A stretch of 64,000 nt of DNA from Streptomyces violaceusniger (lineage in GTDB: Bacteria > Actinomycetota > Actinomycetes > Streptomycetales > Streptomycetaceae): NCBI GenBank assembly GCA_005405945.1, contig BJHW01000001.1, positions 7,750,001-7,814,000 of the forward strand. The letters are read 5' to 3'. The translations under genes were made by a program, and so were the position numbers. This document shows, piece by piece, positions 51,947 to 62,169 of the stretch. Position 1 is the stretch's first letter. Each line of letters opens with the position of its first letter. The notes beneath the pieces were generated by a model, which worked only from the letters and a program-made list of their open reading frames with translations, was not told where the DNA came from and did not search any database.

Positions 51947-54355
51947 ATGGCCGCACTCGCCCGCTGGTGTCTCAGGCGCCGCGCCATCGTCATCGTGCTG
52001 TGGCTGGCCGCCTTCGCCGGGGTCGCCGCGGCGGCGGCCGTGACGGGCTCGGCGTACTCCAACGACTACGACATCCCGGGCACCGACTCCTCCAAGGTCT
52101 CCGCCCTGATGGAGCGGCGGCTGCCGGACCGGGCGGGGGACAGCGACACCATCGTCTGGCACACCGCGGACGGCGCGGGCACCGTACGCGCGCCGGAGGT
52201 CGAACGGCGGATGACGGCGGCGCTGCGACAGGTCGCGGGCCTGCCCGGAGTCGCCTCCGTGACCGGTCCGTACGGCGCCGTCTCCGTGACCGGTCCGTAC
52301 GGCGCCGGTGACACCGGCCGGTTGGGCGGGTCCGGCGGGCTCGGCGAGGCTGGTGACAACGGCCGGATCAGCGCCGACGGGCACACCGCCTACGCCACCG
52401 TCGTCTTCCGCGAACCCGCCGCCGACCTGGGCGAGGCGGAGGTGCACCGGGTGCTCGACACGGTCCGCTCCGCCGCCTCCGGGGCCAAGGGCCTTCAGGT
52501 CGAGATGGGCGGCGCGGGCGCCGGGCTCACCGAGCGGACCGGGCCCGCCCATCTGAGCGAGGCCATCGGGGTCGGCGTGGCCGCCGTGGTGCTCTTCCTC
52601 GCCTTCGGCTCGCTCGCGGCCACGCTGCTGCCGATCGCCACCGCGCTCATCGGAGTCGGCACCGCGTACGCGGCCATCGGGCTGCTCGGCCACGCCATGA
52701 CGATCGCCGACTTCGCGCCCATGCTGGGCATGCTGATCGGCCTCGGTGTGGGGATCGACTACGCGCTGTTCATCGTCACCCGGCACCGCAAGGGGCTGCG
52801 GCGGGGACTGTCGGTCGAACAGGCCGCACAGCGCGCGGTGGCCACCTCGGGGCGCGCGGTGGTCTTCGCGGGCGCGACCGTCTGTCTCGCGCTCCTCGGC
52901 ATGCTCGTCCTGCGGCTGTCCTTCCTCAACGGGGTGGCGGTCGCGGCGGCGCTCACCGTCGCCCTTACGGTCGCCGCCTCGCTCACCCTGCTGCCCGCGC
53001 TGCTCGGCCTGATCGGCATGCGGGCCCTGAGCCGGAGGGAGCGCAGACGGCTGGCCGAGCGGGGGCCGGAGGCCGCGGCGTCCCAGGGCCTGAGCGCGCG
53101 GTGGGCGCTCTACGTCGAGCGCCGCCCCAAACTGCTGGGGGCGGTCGCGGCCGCCCTCATCGCGGTGCTCGCGCTCCCCACCTTCTCGCTCCACCTGGGC
53201 ACCTCGGATCAGGGCAACGGCTCCTCGGCCTCGACCACGCGACGGGCCTACGACCTGCTGGCCGAGGGGTTCGGACCAGGTTTCAACGGCCCGTTGACGC
53301 TAATAGGCAGCATGGACGGGGCCGACGACCGTATGGCCTTCACCCAACTGCCCGAGACCCTGCGCACCATCCACGGGGTGGCCTCGGTGAGCGCCGCGGA
53401 CCTGGGCGGAGGCGGCGACACCGGCGTCATCACGGTCGTCCCCACGACGGCACCGCAGTCACGGGACACCTCCGACCTCGTCGGACGGCTGCGCGCCGAG
53501 GTGCTGCCCCGGGCCGAGGAGGGCAGCTCGCTGCGGGTCTACGTGGGCGGGCTGACCGCGGGCTACGACGACTTCGCCGCGGTGATCGTGAGCAAGCTGC
53601 CGCTGTTCGTGGGGGTGGTGGTGGCGCTGGGATGTGTGCTCTTGCTGCTCGCGTTCCGCAGCATCGGCATCCCGATCAAGGCGGCGGTCATGAATGTGGC
53701 CGCCGTCGCGTCGTCCTTCGGCGTGGTGGTCGCGATCTTCCAATGGGGCTGGGGGAGCGAACTGCTGGGGCTGGGCAGGGCGGGCCCGATCGAGCCCTTC
53801 CTGCCGGTGATCATGGTGTCGGTGCTCTTCGGGCTCTCCATGGACTACCAGGTCTTCCTGGTCAGCCGGATGTACGAGGAGTGGCGGCGCACCCGCGACA
53901 ACCGCACCGCGGTCCGGGTGGGGCTCGCCGAGACCGGCCGGGTCATCAACTCCGCGGCCGTCATCATGATCGCGGTCTTCTCGGCATTCGTGCTCAGCGG
54001 CGACCGGATCATCGCGATGTTCGGCATCGGGCTGGCGGCCGCGGTCGCCCTGGACGCCTTCGTCCTCCGTACGCTCCTGGTGCCCGCGCTGATGCATCTG
54101 CTCGGGGGCGCCAACTGGTGGCTGCCGGGCTGGCTGGAGCGGCTGCTGCCGAGGATCAGCATCGAGGCGGAGGGCGACGGCGCGGGCGGCACCGAGGGCG
54201 GCGCTGAGGGCGGCGCTGGGGGCGATGGCGCGGGCGGCGCCGAGGGCGATGGCGCGGGGCCGCCGTCCGGGCCGGGTCCGGTGCCCGTGCCGCTGCCGGG
54301 GCAGCCCGCGGGCGGCGCGGCGCGGGCCGGTACGGAACGGTCGCCGGTGCCCTAA
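51947..54355 (+). CDS. MMPL/RND-family membrane transporter
   Basis: The 802-residue protein has the two-fold MMPL layout: an N-terminal helix (RAIVIVLWLAAFAGVAAAAAVTGSAYSNDYDIPGTDSSKV), an extracytoplasmic domain, five helices with GIDYALFIVTRHRKGLRRG, then a second set with SMDYQVFLVSRMYEEWRRT. The two (G/S)xDY motifs carry the proton-relay Asp-Tyr pairs of MmpL-type exporters. It probably exports a lipid or hydrophobic metabolite. The C-terminal 70 residues are Gly/Glu/Ala low complexity. Start ATG at 51947 after GGAAAG. Divergent from the MlrC-like gene. Confidence 0.93.
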   Translation: MAALARWCLRRRAIVIVLWLAAFAGVAAAAAVTGSAYSNDYDIPGTDSSKVSALMERRLPDRAGDSDTIVWHTADGAGTVRAPEVERRMTAALRQVAGLPGVASVTGPYGAVSVTGPYGAGDTGRLGGSGGLGEAGDNGRISADGHTAYATVVFREPAADLGEAEVHRVLDTVRSAASGAKGLQVEMGGAGAGLTERTGPAHLSEAIGVGVAAVVLFLAFGSLAATLLPIATALIGVGTAYAAIGLLGHAMTIADFAPMLGMLIGLGVGIDYALFIVTRHRKGLRRGLSVEQAAQRAVATSGRAVVFAGATVCLALLGMLVLRLSFLNGVAVAAALTVALTVAASLTLLPALLGLIGMRALSRRERRRLAERGPEAAASQGLSARWALYVERRPKLLGAVAAALIAVLALPTFSLHLGTSDQGNGSSASTTRRAYDLLAEGFGPGFNGPLTLIGSMDGADDRMAFTQLPETLRTIHGVASVSAADLGGGGDTGVITVVPTTAPQSRDTSDLVGRLRAEVLPRAEEGSSLRVYVGGLTAGYDDFAAVIVSKLPLFVGVVVALGCVLLLLAFRSIGIPIKAAVMNVAAVASSFGVVVAIFQWGWGSELLGLGRAGPIEPFLPVIMVSVLFGLSMDYQVFLVSRMYEEWRRTRDNRTAVRVGLAETGRVINSAAVIMIAVFSAFVLSGDRIIAMFGIGLAAAVALDAFVLRTLLVPALMHLLGGANWWLPGWLERLLPRISIEAEGDGAGGTEGGAEGGAGGDGAGGAEGDGAGPPSGPGPVPVPLPGQPAGGAARAGTERSPVP
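52256..52309. repeat. 27-bp in-frame tandem duplication in the MMPL gene
   Basis: TCCGTGACCGGTCCGTACGG and the following bases occur twice with a period of 27, encoding SVTGPYGAV then SVTGPYGAG in the first extracytoplasmic domain. The copies are nearly identical in DNA, so the duplication is recent. Confidence 0.85.
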
Positions 54356-54505
54356 GGACCCTCCTCAGGCTTCCTCAGACGTTCGGGCGGGGCGCCTAAG
54401 GCCCCGGTCCGAGCGAAGATCGGGCAGCTTCCCGATGTGCCGGACCCCGCTGGGCGACGAGAGTGGACGCGTTCCACGAAACCACTCGTCACCAGGGAGA
54501 ACGCC

Positions 54506-54697
54506 ATGCTGCACCATGAGTTGCACCGGATCCGCGAGGCCGAGCTGCTGCGGGCGGCCGCCGCCCACCGGCTGGTCCGGGAGGCGGCGGAGGGGCTCGG
54601 TGGCCGGTCGGCCGGGCGCGGGAGCGGAGGGCGGGTGAGGCCGGTCCGGCGGTGGCGCGGCGACCGCTCGCCACGGTCGTACCGCACGGCGGCCTGA
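54506..54697 (+). CDS. Small hypothetical protein (63 residues)
   Basis: The ATG at 54506 has GGGAGAA at the right distance. The product begins MLHHELHRIREAELLRAAAAHRLVREA, an amphipathic helix rich in Arg/Glu/Leu, followed by a Gly/Arg-rich basic tail. Short proteins with this His/Glu/Leu start are common in Streptomyces; none has a known role. A small inverted repeat (ATCGGG/CCCGAT, 54418-54435) lies upstream. Confidence 0.7.
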   Translation: MLHHELHRIREAELLRAAAAHRLVREAAEGLGGRSAGRGSGGRVRPVRRWRGDRSPRSYRTAA

Positions 54698-54839
54698 CGG
54701 CGGCCGGGCCGTGCCGCTCGTCATCGGGGCCGGGGCGGGAGCCGGAACGGGGAGCGCCGAAGCAGGGAGTACCGGAGCGGTGGGCGCCGGAGCGGTGGGT
54801 GCCGGAAAAGCCGGTGCCGCGGTGTCGGAGCCCTGTGCG

Positions 54840-57800
54840 ATGCTCGACGACGTGCTCACCACGTCTGTCAGCCCGGTGTTCATCGGCCGCGCCCAGGAGT
54901 TGGCGATCCTCGAAGACGCGCTCGCCCGCGCCACCGCGGGCGAGCCGCAGGTGCTGCTGGTGGGAGGCGAGGCGGGGGTCGGCAAGACCCGGCTCATCGA
55001 CGAGTTCCTGGCCTCGGCCGTGGCCGCGGGGGCGGTCGCGGCGGTCGGCGGCTGCGTGGAAATCGGCGCCGACGGGCTGCCGTTCGCGCCCGTGTCCACC
55101 GTGCTGCGCTCGCTGCGCCGCAAGCTGGGCACCGAGTTGGACGGGGCCGCCGCCGGGCAGGAGGGCGAACTGGCCCGGCTGCTGCCCGAGCTGGGCGAGA
55201 CCTCCCGCGCGTCCCACGACGGGGACGGCCGGGCCCGGCTGTTCGAGCTCACCGTACGGCTGCTGGAGCGGCTGGCCGCGGAGCGCACCCTCGTGGTCGC
55301 CATCGAGGATCTGCACTGGGCCGACCGCTCCACCCGCGAGCTGCTCGGCTACCTCTTCCGGTCGCTGCTCAGCGCCCGGCTGCTGGTCGTGGCCACCTAC
55401 CGCTCCGACGACATCCACCGCCGCCATCCGCTGCGCCCGTTCCTCGCCGAGGTGGACCGGATGCGCGAGGTGCGGCGCATCGAGCTGTCCCGCTTCACCC
55501 GGGGCGAGGTGCACGCCCAGCTGACCGGGATCAACGGAGCCGAGCCGGAGCGCGACCTGGTCGACCGGATCTTCAAGCGCAGCGACGGCAACGCCTTCTT
55601 CGTGGAGGAGATCGCCCGCTCCCTCAACGAGGGCTGCGCCACCGGGCTCAGCGAATCGCTGCGCGATCTGCTGCTGGTGCGGGTCGAGGCGCTGCCCGAG
55701 GAGGCCCAGGGGGTGGTGCGGATCCTCGCCGAGGGCGGCTCCTCGGTGGAGTACGAACTGCTGCGCGCGGTCGCCCGGCTGGGCGAGGACGAGCTGATCG
55801 ACGCGTTGCGGGCCGCCGTCGGGGCGAACATCCTGCGCCCCACGGCCGACGACAGCGGCTACCGCTTCCGGCATTCGCTGGTGCGCGAGGCCGTGCGCGA
55901 CGATCTGCTGCCCGGGGAGCGCTCCCGGCTCAACCGGCGCTTCGCGGAGGTGCTGGAGGCCGAGCCCGCGCTGGTGCGGGCCGATGAGCGGGCCGCCCGG
56001 CTGGCCAGCTACTGGTACCACGCGCACGACCCCGCCAAGGCCCTGCCCGCCGTGCTCCAGGCGTCCGTCGAGGCGCGGCGGCGGTACGCCCACGCGGAGC
56101 AGCTGCGGCTGCTGGAGCGGGCGATGGAGCTGTGGGAGGACGCCCCCAAGGAGATACGACGGGCGCAGCGGCCCATGGACTACGCGGAGGTGTACCCCGC
56201 CCGCGGCTGTGAGGACCAGGCGCTGCGCCATCTCGATCTGCTCGCCGAGGTGGTGGTGGCCGCGCACATGTCCGGGCAGCGGGAGCGCGCGCTGGCCGTC
56301 AGCAAGCGGGCGCTGCGGACGCTGGACCGCGGCGGTGACGACCCGCTGCGGGCCGCCTGGTTCTGGACCCAGCAGGGCAAGCTGATGGAGGGCCTGGCCC
56401 GCGGTGACGGCTGGGAGGAGCTGAGCCGCGCCCAGGAGCTGGTGCGCGGGCTGCCGCCGTCCCCCGTGCACGCCGAGGTCATGGCGCAGGTGGCGGGCTG
56501 GACGATGACCCACCGGCCAGGTGCCGAGGGCCTGGCCGCCGCCGAACGGGCGGTGGAGCTGGCCCGGATGGTCGGGGCCGAGAGCACGGAGCTGAACGCC
56601 CGCCTGACGCTGGGCTACTTCACCGGTGACTCCGGTGACATCGAGCGCGGGCTGGCCGAGATGCGCGAGGTCTGCGAGCGGGCCCTGGCCCTCGGCGACA
56701 TCAGCGTCCTGGGGCGCTGCTATGTCAATCTGGCCTCGGCGCTGGAGGGGTCGGCCGGTCGGCCGAGGCGGTGGAGACCGCCGAGGAGGGCGCCCGGATC
56801 CTGGACCGCGTCGGCCTGGTGGACTCCCGGGCCTGGGTTTACGGGAACCTGGCCGAGTCGCTGTTCTCCCTGGGCCGCTGGGACGAGGCGGAGACGGCGG
56901 CCCTGAAGACCCGGCGGCTCGCCCTCGGCACCAAGCCGCGCGGCACCGCCGCCAACCGGCTCGCCCAGCTGGCGCTGGCGCGCGGGGAGTGGGACACGGC
57001 GGAGCGCGAGCTGGCCGCCGCCCGGGAGCACTACGGCGCCCACAACACCGAACCGCAGTACACCCTCCAGGTCGCGGGGCATGCCATCGAACTCGCGGCG
57101 GCCCGCGGCCGGATCCTGGAGGTCCGGGCCCTGCTGCGGCAGGTCGTGGAGGCCGGTTTTCCGCCCGGGATGCAGCGCTATGCCTGGCGGTTGCTGTACA
57201 CGGCCGCCGCGGCCGAGTCGGCCGCGCGCGGACTGCCCACGGCGGAGCCGGGCCGGGGCGAGGCGCTGGCCCACCTCCGGGCGGCGGTGAAGCGGGTGCC
57301 GCAGCCCGTGCCGGTATGGCGGGCCCACGCGGCGATGGTCCAGGCCGAACTGGCCCGCGCCGAGGGCCGGAACCGGCCCGACCTCTGGGCCGAGGCCACG
57401 GCCGCCTTCGCCACGCTGGACCGCCCGTATCCGCTGGCCCACGCCCGCCACCGCTGGGCAGAGGCGCTACTCACCCCCGCCCGGGGCGCCCATGGCCAGG
57501 GCGCCTCCGGCTCGGCCGCCTCCGGCCAGGGCGCCTCCGGCCTGGGTGCCCTCGGCCAGCGCGCCTCCGGGCAGGGCGCCTCCGGCCAGGGCGCCTCCGG
57601 CCAGGGCGCCCCCGGCCAGGGCGCCTCCGGCCAGGGTGCCCCCGGCCAGCGCGCCTCCGGGCAGGGCGCCCCCGGTCACGCCCTCGGCCAAGGCGCCCAC
57701 GGTCAGCGCGCCTCCGGTCAGGCCGCTTCCGGTCAGGGTGCCCTCGCTCAGGGTGCTTCCGGTCAAGCCGCCCCGGCCAGGGTGCTTCGGGCCAAGGTGC

Positions 57801-58299
57801 CTACGGCCAGGGCGCCCCCGCCCAGGCCGATCGCGAGCACGCCGCCGAACTGCTCGCCCAGGCGTATGCCGTGGCCGAACGGCTGGGCGCCCGGCCGCTG
57901 CGCGAGGAGATCGAGTTGCTGGCCCGGCGTGCCCGGCTGTCCCTGGCGTCCGCCGCGACCCGCGCCGCGCTCGACGCGTCCCGGCCGCGCACCCCCGCGC
58001 TGCCCCCGGCTCCGGGCTCCCCGGCCCCGGCCGCCGGACCCACCGGACCCACCGAACCCACCGATCCGGCAGAGGAGCTGGGGCTGACGCCCCGGGAGCG
58101 GGATGTGCTGCGGCTGGTCGCCGACGGGCGCAGCAATCGCCAGATCGCCGAGGAGCTCTTCATCTCACCCAAGACGGCCAGCGTCCATGTCTCCAACATC
58201 CTGGCCAAACTGGGCGTCTCGGGCCGGGCCGAGGCAGCCGCCGTGGCCCACCGGCTGCGCCTGGTGGACGGCCTGGCCGACGGCGCGGCGGCCCGCTGA
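54840..58299 (+). CDS. LAL-type LuxR regulator with AAA ATPase, TPR-like region and pentapeptide-repeat linker (two frameshifts)
   Basis: A large ATP-binding LuxR regulator of about 1150 residues. N-terminus: PVFIGRAQELAILEDALARA, Walker A LLVGGEAGVGKTRL, Walker B LVVAIEDLHWAD. The middle is helical/TPR-like. A linker of about 23 (G/R)A(S/P)GQ units follows, then the HTH (LTPRERDVLRLVADGRSNRQIAEELFISPKTASVHVSNILAKLGVSGRAEA). The reading frame changes twice: at the GGGG run 56747-56750 (joined as LEGVGRSAEAVETAEEG) and at the CCCC run 57771-57774 (joined as QAAPGQGASGQGAYGQ). Both are one-base losses and all three parts are well conserved. ATG at 54840 has GGAG nine bases upstream; the Gly/Ala-rich frame above it (GTG 54711) is less likely. 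No pathway gene adjoins it. Confidence 0.88.
57485..57825. repeat. 15-bp coding tandem repeat (GASGQ units)
   Basis: About 23 units of a 15-base repeat (type GGCGCCTCCGGCCAG) encode a run of (G/R/A)A(S/P/H/L)GQ pentapeptides, with one unit shortened to four residues. It separates the TPR-like region from the LuxR HTH. The unit keeps frame, so copy number can vary without breaking the protein. Confidence 0.92.
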
Positions 58300-58422
58300 C
58301 GGTGTGCGCGGTGCGCACCGGCAGGACGCGGGGCACTGACAGCACGCGCGGTACGCCGACCGCCCGCCGGGTCAGTCCACCTTTCCGGCTCAGAGTCCCG
58401 TCCCGGGGCATCCCCTTCCGGG

Positions 58423-58590
58423 TCAGTCCCCTTCGCGGGGGCGGATCACCACTCGCCCGGAGTCAAGGTCTATAGGGCCCTTCCCCGGGTCGCTGCTGCG
58501 CGTCTCGTCGAGCGTGTACTCCAGCCGGTTGCGCTCTTCCTCGGTGTGCTTGCGCCCGGGCGCGAACAGCTCCTCGATGAGGTTGAACAT
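58423..58590 (-). CDS. Small conserved protein (DUF6191-like, 55 residues)
   Basis: The minus-strand frame from ATG 58590 reads MFNLIEELFAPGRKHTEEERN, then RLEYTLDETRSSDPGKGPIDLDSGRVVIRPREGD. The FAPGRKHTEEERNRLE and GPIDLDSGRVVIR blocks are, from memory, those of a small Streptomyces family (DUF6191). GGGGG lies before the start. It is convergent with the LuxR regulator. Role unknown; the N-terminal helix may be membrane-associated. Confidence 0.75.
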   Translation of the reverse strand: MFNLIEELFAPGRKHTEEERNRLEYTLDETRSSDPGKGPIDLDSGRVVIRPREGD

Positions 58591-58733
58591 GACGACCCCC
58601 GTAGGCGTGCGACTGCTGCCAGTGTAGGCAGATCCGTCACAGAACGGGCACGCGCGACATGTCCGCCGAACTCAACGCCACAACCGGCCGGTTCGCCCTC
58701 CCCGCAGTGGATCTCCCGTCAGTGGATCTCCCT

Positions 58734-59927
58734 TCAGCGGACCTCCAGTCGCAGGATCCGGTCGTCCTCCGGGCCCGGCTTACCGCGTCCGTCCGTATTG
58801 CTCGTGGTCAGCCACAGCCCCCCGTCGTCCGCCGCCACCACGCTGCGCAGCCGTCCGTACTTGCCGTCCAGGAACGACTGTGGCTTCGCCACCGCCTTGT
58901 CGCCCTTCAGCGGAATGCGCCACAGCCGCTCACCGCGCAGCCCCGCCATCCAGATCGAGCCCTTGGCGAAGGCGATTCCGCTCGGCGAGGCGTCCTTGGG
59001 CTTCCACTGCTCGAGCGGATCGGCGAAGCCCTTCTTCCCGGCCTTGCCCTCGACCTCCGGCCAGCCGTAGTTCTTGCCCGGCTCGATCAGATTGAGCTCG
59101 TCCCAGGTGTCCTGGCCGAACTCGGAGGCCCACAGCCGCTTGTCCGTATCCCAGGCCAGGCCCTGCACATTGCGGTGACCCGGGGAGTAGACGACCGACT
59201 GGGCGTCCGGATTGCGGGGCGCGGGCTCGCCGTCCGGGGTCATCCGCAGGATCTTGCCGCCGAAGGAGTCCATGTCCTGGGCGAGCCCGCGGTCACCGCT
59301 CTCGCCCGTGCCCGCGTAGAGCATCTTGTCCGGGCCGAAGGCGATGCGGCCCCCGTTGTGGATCGTGCCCTTGGGGATGCCCTTGAAGATCGTGTCCGGG
59401 GCACCGAGCTGATCGCCGGCGGGGCGCTTGTCGTCGTACATCATCCGGACGATGCGGTTGTCCGAATCGGTGGTGTAGTACGCGTAGACCATATGGTCCG
59501 CGCCGAAGTCGGAGGAGACCGCCAGCCCCAGCAGCCCGCCCTCACCGGCGGCGGAGACGCCCGGGACGGACCCCAGCTCGGTCTTCTTCCCCGAGTCCGC
59601 CGAGACCTTGAAGATCTTTCCGGTGTCCCGCGAGGAGACCAGCAGATCCCCGCCGGGCAGCGGCGCGAGCCCCCAGGGGGACTTGAGCTTCGTGGTGAGG
59701 GTGCGCTCCACCTTCACCGAGCCCTTCGCGGGCGCCGCGGACTCCGTCGGCGAGGGCGTGCCCGAGGCGGAGCCCCCACCGCCCGGCTTCGAGGGCGCGG
59801 ACGACCGGTCGCCCGGTCTGGTGATGCTGTCGCCATCGGACGAGCAGCCCGCCACGAGCACCACGGCGGCAGCGGCGGCGAGAACGGAGGTGACGCGAGG
59901 ACGTCGCACGGTCGGGTTCCTCTCCAT
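58734..59927 (-). CDS. PQQ-dependent sugar (aldose) dehydrogenase-like lipoprotein
   Basis: The 397-residue precursor has a lipoprotein signal (VTSVLAAAAAVVLVAGCSSDGD; Cys near residue 28), a Ser/Pro/Gly linker and a GSDH-type six-bladed propeller: LKSPWGLAPLPGGDLLVSSRDTGKI, GEGGLLGLAVSSDFGADHMVYAYYT, HNGGRIAFGPDKMLYAGTGESGD, YSPGHRNVQGLAWDTDKRLWASEFGQDTWDELNLIEPGKNYGWP. The conserved GHRN.QG and E.G...DE.N segments are those of soluble aldose sugar dehydrogenases (YliI/Asd type), which oxidise sugars with PQQ. No PQQ biosynthesis genes are in the window. Start ATG at 59927. Confidence 0.9.
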   Translation of the reverse strand: MERNPTVRRPRVTSVLAAAAAVVLVAGCSSDGDSITRPGDRSSAPSKPGGGGSASGTPSPTESAAPAKGSVKVERTLTTKLKSPWGLAPLPGGDLLVSSRDTGKIFKVSADSGKKTELGSVPGVSAAGEGGLLGLAVSSDFGADHMVYAYYTTDSDNRIVRMMYDDKRPAGDQLGAPDTIFKGIPKGTIHNGGRIAFGPDKMLYAGTGESGDRGLAQDMDSFGGKILRMTPDGEPAPRNPDAQSVVYSPGHRNVQGLAWDTDKRLWASEFGQDTWDELNLIEPGKNYGWPEVEGKAGKKGFADPLEQWKPKDASPSGIAFAKGSIWMAGLRGERLWRIPLKGDKAVAKPQSFLDGKYGRLRSVVAADDGGLWLTTSNTDGRGKPGPEDDRILRLEVR

Positions 59928-59935
59928 GGGCACGT

Positions 59936-59947
59936 GTGCCGCGGCAC
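59936..59947. promoter_or_regulatory. 12-bp perfect palindrome upstream of the sugar dehydrogenase
   Basis: GTGCCGCGGCAC is fully self-complementary and ends nine bases before the start codon, within the likely leader. It may be an operator; the position over the ribosome site would suit repression. It is short, so chance cannot be excluded in GC-rich DNA. Confidence 0.3.
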
Positions 59948-60097
59948 GGCACTGATTCTTATACACCGCAGGCCCGCGCCGGGTTCCCATCCCCCAATCG
60001 GACCCGGACCAGGCCGAATCCACATCGGCGACCCGCGCCGGGCGGCCGGGCGCGACGCGCTCAGTCCGACGACCCCGCTCAGTCCGACGACCCCCGC

Positions 60098-61095
60098 TCA
60101 GTCCCACGACCCCCGCGCCGGCGGCAGCTCCGCGATCTCCGCGAGGTCCTCGGGCGAGAGCGGAAGACCGGCCGCCGCGCAGTTCTCCGCCACCCACCGC
60201 TCCCGCTTCGTCCCCGGCACCGGCACCACATGCGGCCCCTGCGCCAGCAGCCAGGCCAGGGCCACCTGCGCCGGGGTCACCCCGTCCCCGTGCCGCTGGG
60301 CGACCCGTCGCAGACCGGCCACGATCGGCTGGTTCGCGGCCATCATCTCCGCCGTGAACCGCGGATGCCGGGCCCGCATGTCGTCCGGTTCGAAGCCCTG
60401 CCCGGGGGTGAGCGTCCCGCTGAGGAAGCCGTTGCCCAGCGGCATCGCCGCCAGGAAGCCCACCCGCGCGAGGCGCACCACGGCACCAGCGCCTCCAGCG
60501 CGTCGGGCGACCACACTGACAGCTCCGCCTGCACACAGCTGACCGGAAAGACCTGCTGGACCCGCTCCAGCTGGCGCACCGTGGCGTCGTGCATCCCGGC
60601 ACCCGCCCTCCGCTGCGCCCGCGCGCCCACGGCGCACAGCCCGAGCGCCCGTACCTTCCCGGCCGCGACCAGCTCCGCCATCGCGCCCCAGGTCTCCTCT
60701 ATGGGGACCTCCGGGTCGGCCCGGTGCAGCTGGTAGAGGTCGATCACATCGGTCTGGAGCCGGCGCAGCGAGGCGTCGCAGGCCCGCTTCACATAGCCGG
60801 GCCGCCCGTTGGCCACGATGTGCTGCTCGCCCACCAGCAGCCCGCATTTGGTGGACACGAAGGCGTCCGCCCGCCGCTCCTTGAGCACCCGCCCCACCAG
60901 CAGCTCATTGGTGAAGGGGCCGTACATGTCGGCGGTGTCCAGCAGGCTGGCCCCCGAGTCGAGCGCGGTGTGCACGGCGCGCTCCGACTGCTCGCCACTG
61001 CGCTGCGAAGCGGTGTACGCCCAGCTCATCGGCATGCATCCGAGGCCGATGGCCCCCACTTCGAGCGCCGCCGCTCCGATTCTCCTGCGCTCCAC
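60098..61095 (-). CDS. Aldo/keto reductase (frameshifted)
   Basis: GTG at 61095 (GAGGGG upstream) opens VERRRIGAAALEVGAIGLGCMPMSWAY, followed by LDTADMYGPFTNELLVGRVLKERR (catalytic Asp and Tyr), FVSTKCGL (Lys) and VIDLYQLHRADP (His), the four active-site residues of the AKR family. After CASRG the frame shifts; restoring one G in the GGG run (60463-60465) gives CASRGVGFLAAMPLGNGFLSGTLTP and the rest to the stop at 60098 (IAELPPARGSWD). About 332 residues repaired, the normal length. NADPH-dependent; substrate unknown. Confidence 0.88.
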
Positions 61096-61170
61096 CTGGC
61101 CTGACCCCTCCCGTTCCTCGGCCCCCAAACTAACCTCTGCCAACGGCCGGTGATCGCATAGCCTCCTGGC

Positions 61171-62169
61171 ATGAGTGCAGATCACAGCGATACGTTCCGC
61201 CACCACGATTCGACTCACGGTTCATCCGAAGCGCGCGACCTGGTGTGGCTGCCGATCCCACCCGAGGAGATCGACGGCCTTCCCGACACCCTCGAATACG
61301 CTCACTGGGACGGCGGCGAGGACTTCCCCACCGACCCGGCGCGCTGCGCGTTCTACTGCGTCCCCTACATGAAGCCGCCGCAGGTGTGCACCCGCCCGCT
61401 GCCCGCCATGGCCAACCTGCGGGTGGTGCAGACCCTGACCGCCGGAATAGACCACATCAAGCCCGCGCTGGCCGATCTCGCGCCCGGGGTGCGGCTGTGC
61501 AACGCGCGCGGGGTGCACGACGCGAGCACCGCCGAGCTCGCCCTCGCCCTCATCCTGGCCTCGCTGCGCGGTATCCCCGACTTCGTCCGGGGCCAGGACG
61601 CCGAGGAGTGGCGCTCCGGCTTCCGCCCCGCGCTCGCCGACAAGTCCGTACTGATCGTCGGCTACGGGGCCATCGGCAGCGCGATCGAGGATCGGCTTGT
61701 GCCGTTCGAGTGCGAGCGGGTGGCGCGCGTCGCGCGCTCCCCGCGCACGACCGAGCGCGGCCCGGTGCATCCGATCGACGCATTGCCCCGACTGCTTCCG
61801 GAAGCCGATGTGGTGGTGCTGGTGACCCCGCTCACCGAGGCCACCCGTGGTCTGGCCGGGGCGGAATTCCTGTCCCGGATGAAGGACGGGGCGCTGCTGG
61901 TGAACGTCGCCCGTGGTGGGGTCGTGGACACCAAGGCCCTGCTCACGGAGTTGGAGTCGGGCCGGCTGCGGGCCGCGCTCGATGTGACCGACCCCGAACC
62001 ACTGCCCGCCGGGCATCCGCTGTGGCACGCTCCAGGGGTGCTCATCTCCCCGCATGTGGGCGGCCCTACGTCGGCCTTCCTCCCGCGCGCCAAGCGGTTG
62101 TTGAGGGATCAGCTGCACCGTTACGCGCGCGGCGAGTCGCTGGCACATCTCGTCGCCACGACGGGGTAG
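61171..62169 (+). CDS. D-2-hydroxyacid dehydrogenase family protein
   Basis: The 332-residue protein has the NAD-binding motif VLIVGYGAIGSAIEDRL, LTAGIDHIKPAL, the catalytic Arg in LVNVARGGVVDTKAL, the Glu region in LDVTDPEPLPAGHPLW and the catalytic His in ISPHVGGPTSAF. It reduces a 2-keto acid or oxidises the hydroxy acid; substrate unknown. ATG at 61171; TAGCCT lies six bases before it, so a leaderless mRNA is possible. Divergent from the aldo/keto reductase. Confidence 0.92.
   Translation: MSADHSDTFRHHDSTHGSSEARDLVWLPIPPEEIDGLPDTLEYAHWDGGEDFPTDPARCAFYCVPYMKPPQVCTRPLPAMANLRVVQTLTAGIDHIKPALADLAPGVRLCNARGVHDASTAELALALILASLRGIPDFVRGQDAEEWRSGFRPALADKSVLIVGYGAIGSAIEDRLVPFECERVARVARSPRTTERGPVHPIDALPRLLPEADVVVLVTPLTEATRGLAGAEFLSRMKDGALLVNVARGGVVDTKALLTELESGRLRAALDVTDPEPLPAGHPLWHAPGVLISPHVGGPTSAFLPRAKRLLRDQLHRYARGESLAHLVATTG

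Noticed and set aside
57485..57825. Repeat array considered as a CRISPR
   Set aside because: Units are contiguous 15-mers with no spacers and lie in a coding frame. The same applies to the 8-bp and 7-bp arrays.
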